From: Prevotella sp.
GTDB taxonomy: Bacteria > Bacteroidota > Bacteroidia > Bacteroidales > Bacteroidaceae
Length of the DNA: 39,215 bases
Direction of reading: 5' to 3'
Assembly: GCA_017471245.1 (NCBI GenBank)
Contig: JAFUVB010000020.1
Coordinates: forward strand, 1-39,215
This document shows, in pieces, positions 18,383-26,658 of this stretch. The notes under the pieces are model-generated. The model searched no databases. It saw only the letters and a list, made by a program, of their open reading frames with translations, and had not been told where the DNA came from. The position numbers were made by a program, and so were the translations under genes. Position 1 is the stretch's first letter; every line of letters begins with the position of its first letter.

Positions 18383-21300
18383 ATGAAAAAGTTACAAGTC
18401 GTCATCGCGCTCGTGGCTGTGATGCTGCTCTCTTCATTGTCGGCAGCGGCGCAGACCTACAACGTGGATTACAAAAACCTTCCCATCGAGCAGGTGATCA
18501 AAGACCTGCGCAAACAGACTGGTCATCAGTTTGTCTACAAGAAAGAAGTGTTGCAGGGTGTGCCAAATGTCACCTGCAACTACAAAAACGCTACCCTCGA
18601 GCAGCTGCTCAACCGCATCTTCTACATGGGAGCCGGTCTTGAGTATGAAATCGTGAAAGGTACTGTCGTCTTGAAAAAGGCTACCAAGGATTTCAAATAC
18701 TTCAAGAAGAACGTTTCAGGTATGATTACCGATGAGAACGAAGAGCCTTTGCCCGGTGTCACCGTTATGCTGAAAGGTACCAACACTGGCGTGTCAACAG
18801 ACCTTGACGGTCAGTTCACCATTCTGACTGAGGGCAAGGAGCCGGTGCTGGAGATTACCTACGTGGGTATGAAGCCGAAGACCGTGCGCGTATCTCCCAA
18901 AGAACCGTTCCTCTATGTCAAGATGGAGGCCGATGAGAATATCCTTGACGAAGTGCTCGTAACTGGTTATCAGAACATCAAGCGCGAGAATGCCACTGGT
19001 TCTTATCAGCTGATCAGCTCAAAGAAACTTGATGAGCGCCACACCGGTACCATCGTTGAAAACTTGGAAGGACAGATTCCCGGTTTGATGAGCTACAACA
19101 ACGGAATGAACGGTGGCGGTGAGAACGCCCTTACCATCCGTGGTATCAGCTCATTCCAGGCACGCACCAACCCCTTGGTGGTTGTCGACGGACTGCCCAT
19201 CGAAGGTTCCATCGAGACCGTGAACCCCTATAACATTGAGAACATCACCGTATTGAAGGATGCTTCGGCAGCCGCCATCTACGGTGCCCGCGCTTCTAAC
19301 GGTGTGATTGTCATCACCACCAAGCGTGCCAACCAAGAGAAGTTAGAGGTGGATTTCAGCACGGATATCACCATCAGTGAGAAGCAAAATTATGACAACT
19401 ATGGTTGGATCTCTGCTGCTGACTTGATTAAGTTGGAGAAATATAACTTCAATTCCATGCGTGACGCGGCTGCACTGAAGGCAGCTGCAGATCAAGCAGC
19501 TCAAGACGAATCAGACAGAACTGGTGAGGATTTAGCAGAAGTGATGAAAAGATATGCTGTGAAACCATGGGTAACCAAAGGAGCCTCTTCTTTCAACGAA
19601 TTGCTGAACAGATACGACGTCTTTCGTCTTAACATCAGCCCTGTTACCCAACTGCTTACCGCCAACTATTTGGGTAATTTGAGCGACAGCGACATGAACG
19701 CGCAACTGAGCCGAATGGCTAACAACAACTATCGCAAGGAGTGGGCTGATGCCTACGATCGTCAGCAGGTGTTGCAGCAGTATAACCTCTCTCTTCGCAC
19801 CCGTGGCAAATACCTCAACTCCAGTGTCGTGCTGAACTATAAAGGCGACAACTTAGGCGCCGTGAAAGAGCACAACAACGCTCTCACCTTCAGCTATCGT
19901 GGTGACTTGGATATCACCAAGTGGCTCAAAGCTTCTTTCGGTACGAACATCATCAGCGAGCGTGCCAAGACACACATAACTGATATAGATGTGAGCGGTC
20001 GCAATACTTATCAGCCCTACATGAGCATGTATAACGCAGATGGCAGCGAGGCTCCTATGGAAGGATACATCGGGTTGTACGAGCCTGTACTTCAAGATCC
20101 CGAAATCGGGTTGAAGGATGCCGCTTACTATCCCCTTCGTGAGTTGAACATGAACTTCAACAACTCACGTCGCACCAACATCCGTTCATTCGTCAATGCC
20201 ACAGCCACCATCCTCCCAGGATGGACTGCCAGCGCACACTTCCAATATGAGGATATCTATTATAAGAGAAGCGCCTACACGGAAGCTGACTCTTACAGGA
20301 TGCGGTTTCTTTACAACAACTATACACAAGAAACCATCGAGATGCAGTGGGATTATGACTACGATACTTGGGAGATGATCCAAGTGCCTGTGTCGGTCAT
20401 CACACACCATATTCCAGAGGGTGGCATGCTCAGCAATTATACTCAAGAAGGTGCTCACTATACTTTCCGCGCACAGACAGGCTATGATCATGTCTTTGCC
20501 GGCAAGCATGCCGTGGAAGCACTGGCTGGTTTCGAGTTCCGCGAGTCGCATACCACCAGCAACAGCAGTATCTTGATTGGTTACGATGAGCAGACACAGA
20601 CCAACCGCACAGGATTTGTGAACTTGGGTGAGCTGAAGACTCTTTGGGGAAAGGGAAACGTTCTCGGTCCTAACTATTCTATGGGTGGCGCACCTGATTC
20701 CGATGATTATACAACAAGTGATGTGCTGCACCGCTTCTATTCTCTCTATTTCACAGGCAACTATACCTACGACAAGCGTTACTCCGCATCTGTAAGCTAC
20801 CGTGTTGACAAAACCGACCTCTTCGGCGCCGATCCCAAGTTTCGCGGTCGTCCGCTGTGGTCTGTGGGTGCCAGCTGGAACATCCACAACGAAGACTTCA
20901 TGAAGCAATATCCTTGGATTGATGCCCTGAAACTGCGTACCAGCTATGGTCTCACGGGTAACATCGACTCTTCTGTGTCATCGTATCTCACGGCATCACT
21001 CGAGAATGAGTTTATCTACGGAAACCTTGGGGCTTCACTTGACACACCGCCGAATGACCAGCTGCGTTGGGAGAAGACTGCCTCTTGGAACTTCGGTCTC
21101 GACTTCTCACTGTGGAGCAACCGACTGAGCGGTTCGTTGGACTATTACCTGAAGAAAGGATCAGACCTGCTTACACTTACCGACTTGGATCCCACTACGG
21201 GATGGACCTCTTTGACTATCAACAATGGTGAGATGACCAATAAAGGTATCGAACTGCAATTGAACGGACAGATCATCAAGCCAGAGACACGCAATTCCTT

Positions 21301-22090
21301 CGGATTAAATGCCGCCTTTAATATTGCCTATAACAAGAACGAGGTGACGAAGGTGACCCATGAGGTGAACTCTGGTTACACAAACCTCATGTCTTACACC
21401 TTGCACAAGGGTTATCCCGTTCACTCGCTCTTCTCATATCAATATGCCGGAATCGTTTTCAACGAGGATACCCATGAGCAAACCATCACATGGAATGACC
21501 ACAATGGTAAGCAACACTTCTCTGAGGTTTATTCTGATGACTTTACCGTAGAAGACGGTGTCTATAGCGGATCGCTCGATCCGAAGGTGATGTCAAGCTT
21601 CACGCCTGAGATTACTTGGAACGGTTTCTCGCTCTCAGCCATGTTCAGCTACTACGGCGGTCATGTAATGCGTGCGCGTATGAATGAGATGGATGCCACC
21701 TATGGCAGCTCATACGGTTATAGAAACGGTGAGGTGAACGCCAGTGCCTTGAATTACTGGGAGGATGATTCACATACACAGTATGTCGCCAACGGATATA
21801 TGGGACTGAGCAACGTTATCGGTTATACTACGATGCAATATATGGATGCAAACGTTGTTCCTGCCGACTATCTGAAACTGCGCAACATTGTTCTCGGCTA
21901 TAGCTTCCCGAAGAACTGGTGCCGCAAGCTCGGTATGAATTCCATCCGTCTGCGCGTGCAGATGAACAATGTGGCTACATGGGTGAAGAACAAGTATGAC
22001 ATCGACCCGGAAGCCAACAGTCCTATATATGGCACTGCTTCGAACAAGACTCCGCGCAGCTATACCATGAGTCTGAATGTGAACTTCTAA
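18383..22090 (+). CDS. SusC/RagA-family TonB-linked receptor with STN domain
   Basis: 1235 residues, long for SusC because of an N-terminal signalling domain. It has a signal peptide (about 1-24), STN domain (about 25-95, YNVDYKNLPIEQVIKDLRKQ), carboxypeptidase-regulatory-like domain (about 112-195, VSGMITDENEEPLPGVTV), plug with the SusC signature (about 210-320; LTIRGISSFQARTNPLVVVDG, VLKDASAAAIYGARASNGVI) and a 22-strand-type barrel ending NVNF. It imports a ligand across the outer membrane using TonB energy, with the SusD lipoprotein as lid. The STN domain links it to the FecR gene 36 nt upstream. SusD follows after 25 nt. No glycoside hydrolase lies nearby, so a glycan substrate is not indicated; the thioredoxin neighbours point elsewhere (peptide or thiol-containing ligand is speculative). 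Confidence 0.95.
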   Translation: MKKLQVVIALVAVMLLSSLSAAAQTYNVDYKNLPIEQVIKDLRKQTGHQFVYKKEVLQGVPNVTCNYKNATLEQLLNRIFYMGAGLEYEIVKGTVVLKKATKDFKYFKKNVSGMITDENEEPLPGVTVMLKGTNTGVSTDLDGQFTILTEGKEPVLEITYVGMKPKTVRVSPKEPFLYVKMEADENILDEVLVTGYQNIKRENATGSYQLISSKKLDERHTGTIVENLEGQIPGLMSYNNGMNGGGENALTIRGISSFQARTNPLVVVDGLPIEGSIETVNPYNIENITVLKDASAAAIYGARASNGVIVITTKRANQEKLEVDFSTDITISEKQNYDNYGWISAADLIKLEKYNFNSMRDAAALKAAADQAAQDESDRTGEDLAEVMKRYAVKPWVTKGASSFNELLNRYDVFRLNISPVTQLLTANYLGNLSDSDMNAQLSRMANNNYRKEWADAYDRQQVLQQYNLSLRTRGKYLNSSVVLNYKGDNLGAVKEHNNALTFSYRGDLDITKWLKASFGTNIISERAKTHITDIDVSGRNTYQPYMSMYNADGSEAPMEGYIGLYEPVLQDPEIGLKDAAYYPLRELNMNFNNSRRTNIRSFVNATATILPGWTASAHFQYEDIYYKRSAYTEADSYRMRFLYNNYTQETIEMQWDYDYDTWEMIQVPVSVITHHIPEGGMLSNYTQEGAHYTFRAQTGYDHVFAGKHAVEALAGFEFRESHTTSNSSILIGYDEQTQTNRTGFVNLGELKTLWGKGNVLGPNYSMGGAPDSDDYTTSDVLHRFYSLYFTGNYTYDKRYSASVSYRVDKTDLFGADPKFRGRPLWSVGASWNIHNEDFMKQYPWIDALKLRTSYGLTGNIDSSVSSYLTASLENEFIYGNLGASLDTPPNDQLRWEKTASWNFGLDFSLWSNRLSGSLDYYLKKGSDLLTLTDLDPTTGWTSLTINNGEMTNKGIELQLNGQIIKPETRNSFGLNAAFNIAYNKNEVTKVTHEVNSGYTNLMSYTLHKGYPVHSLFSYQYAGIVFNEDTHEQTITWNDHNGKQHFSEVYSDDFTVEDGVYSGSLDPKVMSSFTPEITWNGFSLSAMFSYYGGHVMRARMNEMDATYGSSYGYRNGEVNASALNYWEDDSHTQYVANGYMGLSNVIGYTTMQYMDANVVPADYLKLRNIVLGYSFPKNWCRKLGMNSIRLRVQMNNVATWVKNKYDIDPEANSPIYGTASNKTPRSYTMSLNVNF

Positions 22091-22115
22091 TTACCAATTA
22101 TATAAAGAAATTAAG

Positions 22116-23522
22116 ATGAAAAAGCTATATAAGAACATCGTTTGGGGTGCATTGGTTTGTTTAAGCCCAGTCTTCTTCTCATCCTGTGATGACGAATTGG
22201 ATATTGTACCCAAAGGCATGACGACATTGGAGAATGTCACCGACCTGGAGGCACTGCTCAATCAAGAATACATGATTAGTCCGGGGCCTGCCAGTAATCT
22301 TGGTATTGTCTGTGGAGAGGCATTCGGACAGTTTATGAATGTATCCTCCATTCTTGCACAGCCCAATACGGTTGATTATGCCATTGTCACCGGTGACGAA
22401 AGCATAGATCGTGCCATGTTGACTACTGAGGACACGCGCTACGCGACTTGCTATAAATATATCAACTATATGAATGTAGTGATCTCGAAAATGGATGATG
22501 CGTCGGGCGACAGAACCTTAAAAGAGCAGTATATCGCCGAAGCCAAGATCATTCGCGCCTATTTCCACTATCTGCTGGTTAACATTTATGCAAAACAGTA
22601 TGATGAGGCTACGGCTGCGCAAGAGGGTGGAGTTCCCTACGTAGATAATACCAACTTGGGCGAGGAGAAAACCAAACTGTCGCTGGCAGAGACCTACGAG
22701 CGCATCTTGGAAGACTGCTCTGATGAGGTGATTGCCAAGCTGCCACGAAAGAATCCCAATGTGGAAAGGGCCGACCAGGCCTTAGGCAATGCCGTGCGTG
22801 CCAAAGTGCTCATGCAGATGAAACGCTATGCAGAGGCTCTGCCTTATGCTCAGGCATCTATTCAGCTGAACAATGCCATCGAGGACCGTTCCACCATTGT
22901 TGAGACCATGACATGGGAACAGTCGCAGAGTGATGATAACAACCTGCTGTATGTGGGACCAGGCATGCGCGTATCGCCAACCTTCATAACCATTACACCG
23001 GAGACCTATTCCCTCTTCGAGGAAGGTGACTTTGTTATCAACTACGATTTGATGGGAGGATGGAGTCTTGAATCTGGAGAAGATTATTCTGGTATTCCTG
23101 GCTCTGCACTTTACTTTGGCTGGAGCACCATGGGTAATCCTTGGGGCGTTGTTACCGACCACATGTACTATGTTGCCGCAGAGTGTCTCATCCGCACAGG
23201 ACAGATTATGGACGGTCTGAGGATGGTTGACCTTGTGAGAGCCAAGCGTGTGGAGAACTACGAACCGTTTGCACAAGGCAGTCCTTCTGAGCAACAGGCC
23301 ATGGCAATGTTGCAGAAAGCCAAGTGGGTGGAGTGTATCGCCTCATACGAGAACTTCTTCGACTGCAAACGCTGGAACACCGAGGCTAACTACAAGCGTA
23401 CCATCATTCACAACTTAGGAAGTTACGGTACATACAGCATCTCGCCAGATTCAAAAATCTGGGTGTTCCCCTTCCCAGCCAATGCTACGCGCTACAATGC
23501 CAGCCTGACGCAAAACTATTGA
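22116..23522 (+). CDS. SusD/RagB-family surface lipoprotein
   Basis: 468 residues. A signal peptide with lipobox ends FFSSC (lipidated C24), followed by a helical TPR-like SusD fold (AEAKIIRAYFHYLLVNIY is the SusD signature near residues 145-162) and a C-terminal region with ENFFDCKRW. It is slightly shorter than typical SusD proteins (about 500-550). It forms the ligand-capturing lid of the SusC transporter at the cell surface. Six further cysteines are visible in the mature chain (IVC, ATC, EDC, AEC, VEC, FDC), more than I would expect for a surface SusD, which is worth noting beside four thioredoxin genes. It is followed after 67 nt by thioredoxin C, probably in one transcript. Confidence 0.93.
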   Translation: MKKLYKNIVWGALVCLSPVFFSSCDDELDIVPKGMTTLENVTDLEALLNQEYMISPGPASNLGIVCGEAFGQFMNVSSILAQPNTVDYAIVTGDESIDRAMLTTEDTRYATCYKYINYMNVVISKMDDASGDRTLKEQYIAEAKIIRAYFHYLLVNIYAKQYDEATAAQEGGVPYVDNTNLGEEKTKLSLAETYERILEDCSDEVIAKLPRKNPNVERADQALGNAVRAKVLMQMKRYAEALPYAQASIQLNNAIEDRSTIVETMTWEQSQSDDNNLLYVGPGMRVSPTFITITPETYSLFEEGDFVINYDLMGGWSLESGEDYSGIPGSALYFGWSTMGNPWGVVTDHMYYVAAECLIRTGQIMDGLRMVDLVRAKRVENYEPFAQGSPSEQQAMAMLQKAKWVECIASYENFFDCKRWNTEANYKRTIIHNLGSYGTYSISPDSKIWVFPFPANATRYNASLTQNY

Positions 23523-23530
23523 TAATTAAT

Positions 23531-23568
23531 AAGTTGACGAGTTGACAAGTTGACGAGTTGACAAGTTG
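23531..23568. repeat. 8-nt tandem repeat between susD and thioredoxin C
   Basis: Alternating units AAGTTGAC and GAGTTGAC occur between two genes that probably share a transcript. Unlike the other repeats this one has no inverted partner arm. Confidence 0.8.
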
Positions 23569-23589
23569 TTACTGCTTAATATATTAAGG

Positions 23590-25044
23590 ATGAAAGCAAT
23601 AATAAAGAAAATATGTATGATGCTTGTTGGGGCAGCCTTCGTGCTGCCCTCACAGGCACAGTTGCTGAAGCTCAATGTCAAAGACAAGGCTTTGCAGCAG
23701 AACTTGCAGTTGGTGAATCTCAAGTACAACGACTTCCTTCCCATCACTTTCGATGAAAAAGGCGCATGGTCGTATAACAACGACAAGGTGGACAAGCCTG
23801 TGGAAATCACCGTCTTCATGATGAGCAAAGGCATCTTCATCCCCGTTTTGATTGAACCGGGAAAGACTGCCATTGTCACCTTTCAGCAGAAGAAGGGCGA
23901 TGTTGCGGTGAAATATGCCGGCGACAATGCCGATGCTTCGAAGTTCCTGTACGAGGAAGTCAAGCTCTCTCCCGAGCGTTTGGCTCCCCGCAGCTTTGAT
24001 CCCGAGGATTATGAGGATATGAGTGAGGAGCAGATTAAGGAGATTAAGGAGAACATAGAAAAGCAAAAGAGCGACACCATCACTTTCGATGAGGCCTACC
24101 GCCGTCTGGATCAGCATTACGCCAGCACGCTGAAAGCCGCCAAGGCGGTGAAGAATGCTGAGCGCCAGGCCGAATACCTGCATCGCACAGAACTGCACTA
24201 TCTGGCAAGTCTGATCAATCTCACCCAGACCAAGGCTCATGCCTGGGGCTTCAATCTGAAGAACAACGCCTATTATCAGGAACTTTTACAGCGCATCAAT
24301 CCCAACGACGAGCTTGGAACAGACCAGATGTACAGTCTGCCGCAAACCTTCATTGAGAATAAACTCACCACCGACCGCCTTGATCAGGATCAGACTGCCT
24401 ACACGCTCGACTATATAAATAATGTGGAGAAGTATATCACCAACGAGAATGTGCGCCATAAGCTGCTCAGCGAATTGGGCATGATAGTCTTCAACAGCAG
24501 CTATTCAGGACAGGTGTTCGAGATGGATAAGTTCTGGCCCGCATTCAAGAAAGCTGCGCCCAAGCGCACCATCGACTATTTCCAGCCCATCTACGACTCG
24601 CGCATGGCTACAAAGGCTGGTCAGCCTTGTCCGGATGTGTCGTTCTCAGATCCTCAGGGCAATCCCCACAAGCTGTCCGAATATTTCGGCAAGGTGCTCT
24701 ATATAGACATCTGGGCAACGTGGTGCGGTCCTTGCTGCGCGGAGATTCCGCACATCGAGAAGCACGTGGCGCACTACAAGGACAACCCCAAGATCCAGTT
24801 CATCAGCATCTCTATCGACAGCAACAAGCAGGCTTGGCACAACAAATTGGAGAAAGACAAGCCCGAATGGCTGCAGTTCCTCTGCAACAAGCAGGAGTAT
24901 GAGCTGATCAGCAAGCAGTGGGGCATCACGGGCATCCCGCGCTTCGTCATCATCAATGCCGACGGAACCATCAACAACAGTGAGGCGTTCCGCCCCAGTG
25001 CTCCTGATTTCCGCGAGCGCATCGATAAGATCATCGGGGAGTAA
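23590..25044 (+). CDS. Exported TlpA-like thioredoxin (C)
   Basis: 484 residues from ATG 23590 (MKAIIKKICMM), which starts a clean signal peptide ending VLPSQAQ; the alternative upstream start at 23566 only lengthens it. It has an N-terminal beta-rich domain (about 25-120), a helical middle with an acidic Glu-rich stretch (about 138-160) and a C-terminal thioredoxin fold with WCGPCC (378-383) and GITGIPRF. An additional cysteine directly follows the CxxC, and there are GQPCPDV and FLCNKQ cysteines. It is placed directly after susD, so it is likely exported to act on or with the SusCD system. The N-domain resembles that of thioredoxin D (same AFVLPSQ signal end and LLKL/LLKV-DKALQ motif). Confidence 0.9.
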   Translation: MKAIIKKICMMLVGAAFVLPSQAQLLKLNVKDKALQQNLQLVNLKYNDFLPITFDEKGAWSYNNDKVDKPVEITVFMMSKGIFIPVLIEPGKTAIVTFQQKKGDVAVKYAGDNADASKFLYEEVKLSPERLAPRSFDPEDYEDMSEEQIKEIKENIEKQKSDTITFDEAYRRLDQHYASTLKAAKAVKNAERQAEYLHRTELHYLASLINLTQTKAHAWGFNLKNNAYYQELLQRINPNDELGTDQMYSLPQTFIENKLTTDRLDQDQTAYTLDYINNVEKYITNENVRHKLLSELGMIVFNSSYSGQVFEMDKFWPAFKKAAPKRTIDYFQPIYDSRMATKAGQPCPDVSFSDPQGNPHKLSEYFGKVLYIDIWATWCGPCCAEIPHIEKHVAHYKDNPKIQFISISIDSNKQAWHNKLEKDKPEWLQFLCNKQEYELISKQWGITGIPRFVIINADGTINNSEAFRPSAPDFRERIDKIIGE

Positions 25045-25632
25045 CACGTCTTGATTTCTGCAAGAAGGTGTGTCAAAATACAGATATTCCTATAGGAACA
25101 ACGGATTTCTCGGTTTTTACGGATTAAAGTCATGCTGATAATCATGAACTTAAATAATCTGTTTAATCCGTGGAATCCGTTGTGGTTTCTTTTCGGCACG
25201 CCCTCTTGTTCTGTTAAAAAGCACGTCGTTCTAAACGCTATAATGCCATAGAAATCGTTCAGGATCCTGCAAATCCGAGGACGAAAAAGGATAGTTGAAA
25301 GCGCCTCTCATGCGATGTTGAAAAAGTGTGACCGCGTGTTACTGCGAGTGTTTCTTTCAAAAACAGCTTCTTTTTGAACTGAAAACTGCTCCTTTCTGAA
25401 TTGAAAACTCACAGTTTTTGGCGCAAAAACTTTCGCGAACTATCAGATGTCGGAAGATGAAGGCTGTGAAATCGTTGTAACTATCTTGTTGTCAGGAAGT
25501 TGGAAAATGAGGTGGCTGATAAACAAAGTGACTTGCAATTCCGTATTTGAAATACCAATCAAAGGATTTTATTCACGGGAATTCATAAAAAAAGAATACA
25601 ATTATAAAAACAGTATATTATAAAAAACGACA
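25045..25632. other. Gene-free region with MITE-like element and unexplained sequence
   Basis: The first part is the MITE-like copy B. The remainder (25207-25632) has no open frame of note. It contains an imperfect direct repeat, TTTTTGAACTGAAAACTGCT and TTTCTGAATTGAAAACTCAC (25371-25415), followed by GCGCAAAAACTTTCGCG. The text then turns A/T-rich ahead of the lipoprotein genes. No promoter could be called with confidence. Confidence 0.6.
25063..25206. mobile_element. MITE-like element, copy B
   Basis: 144 bp, same orientation and structure as 13281-13423. Ends are AGAAGGTGTGTCAAAA and, inverted, AGAGGGCGTGCCGAAAA. Most internal positions agree between the copies, including GTCATGCTGATA in the centre and TCCGTTGTGGTTTCTTTT before the right end. 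It begins 19 nt after the stop codon of thioredoxin C. No transposase is present, so it would depend on one elsewhere. Confidence 0.75.
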
Positions 25633-26040
25633 ATGATGAAAACAAGAAACATATTAGCATTACTCTCTGTTCTGTTCCTGACAATTGGTATTTCAGGATG
25701 CAGTGGCGATGAAGATGGCATGGCCTCTAACAGTATTGTAGGAAAGTGGGTACTAAAAGAAATCCGTATAGGTTTTCCCGGTTATTCTTTTACTGATGGA
25801 AAAGATATTTATGAGTTTAAAGAAGATAATACCATTATTGTAAAAAGAAAAGATAGTAATGAAGTTTTATTTCTTGATAATGGCATTTATAACTATGATT
25901 ACAACAAAGAAAAGAATGTTGTAATTATTGATCAGAAGGAATTTTTTTGTTTCTTCCTATCTGAAAAGAAATTGCATATTGGCATTTCCTCCATTGATGA
26001 TAACGGGACTGTTTCCTATTTTTTTGATAAGATTGATTAA
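25633..26040 (+). CDS. Small lipocalin-like lipoprotein 1
   Basis: 135 residues. A signal peptide with lipobox ends ISGC (lipidated C23), then an acidic spacer (SGDEDGMAS) and a small beta-rich domain opening with GKWVLKEI, the G-x-W opening of lipocalin-like folds. Base composition is clearly more A/T-rich than the neighbouring susCD and thioredoxin genes, suggesting separate origin. A related gene follows 39 nt downstream with the same MKTRN start. Function unknown; such proteins are often annotated only as lipocalin-like. The second codon (ATG 25636) is an equally good start. Confidence 0.75.
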   Translation: MMKTRNILALLSVLFLTIGISGCSGDEDGMASNSIVGKWVLKEIRIGFPGYSFTDGKDIYEFKEDNTIIVKRKDSNEVLFLDNGIYNYDYNKEKNVVIIDQKEFFCFFLSEKKLHIGISSIDDNGTVSYFFDKID

Positions 26041-26079
26041 CAGAGAAAATAACTATCAAATGAAATAAACAGAATAAAC

Positions 26080-26523
26080 ATGAAAACAAGAAATGTATTA
26101 ACAATACTGCTTCTCCTATCCATTTCAATAGGATTTGCGGGATGCGGAGATGATAAAGAAGACAATGCTAATACTCCATCAGAAATGCTTGTGGGTAAAT
26201 GGAAACTTGTTAAAATAGCTGGTGGGATACCAGCGGATGATAGCTTTTTAATCCTAAATGCTAATGGTACTTTTTCAAAGGACGACTATGACCAAAGAAA
26301 AGAATGCAGAGTTATCGTTGAAGGTAATTATGAATTGTTAGAAGACTGGACGTATGATGAGTCAACGAACCATTACACCACAGTGATACAGTTGGGTGAC
26401 TCCTCAACATTCCTTTACTATTGTGCACTAAAGGAAAAAGAAATGATTCTAGTTCTTAAACTTCCTGGTGAATGGGAGAGTTTTGCAGACCCCAGGCAAT
26501 TTTATATAAAAGTAGAAGAATAA
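26080..26523 (+). CDS. Small lipocalin-like lipoprotein 2
   Basis: 147 residues. Lipobox FAGC (lipidated C22), spacer GDDKEDNANTPSE, then a small beta-rich domain starting VGKWKLVKIAGG. It shares the leader pattern MKTRN(I/V)L and the G-K-W motif with the preceding gene, so they are probably diverged tandem duplicates. It has the same A/T-rich composition. Function unknown; it is exported and probably anchored in a membrane by lipid. Confidence 0.75.
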   Translation: MKTRNVLTILLLLSISIGFAGCGDDKEDNANTPSEMLVGKWKLVKIAGGIPADDSFLILNANGTFSKDDYDQRKECRVIVEGNYELLEDWTYDESTNHYTTVIQLGDSSTFLYYCALKEKEMILVLKLPGEWESFADPRQFYIKVEE

Positions 26524-26535
26524 TAGCTCTAAATC

Positions 26536-26649
26536 ATGATGAAAACAAAATTATTAATAATAGTATTATTGTTTTCTGTGTCTTTTGTTATAAAAGCCAT
26601 CGTTAATGGTGAAACGCTCACAGAGAAAATCTATATTAACAACAAATAA
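26536..26649 (+). CDS. 37-codon exported peptide candidate or gene remnant
   Basis: ATG 26536 opens 37 codons ending TAA 26649: a Lys-start, 15-residue hydrophobic signal-like segment (LLIIVLLFSVSFVIKA) and a short tail (IVNGETLTEKIYINNK). It sits 12 nt after lipoprotein 2 and 9 nt before thioredoxin D, spacing that fits one operon. The leader MMKTK resembles those of the two lipoproteins. It could be a small secreted peptide or the remaining 5' end of a deleted exported protein. No family recognised. Confidence 0.4.
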   Translation: MMKTKLLIIVLLFSVSFVIKAIVNGETLTEKIYINNK

Positions 26650-26658
26650 GAACATCAA

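Noticed and set aside
20186-20908. 240-codon reverse-strand frame inside susC
   Set aside because: Opposite the conserved SusC barrel, no domain, no promoter.
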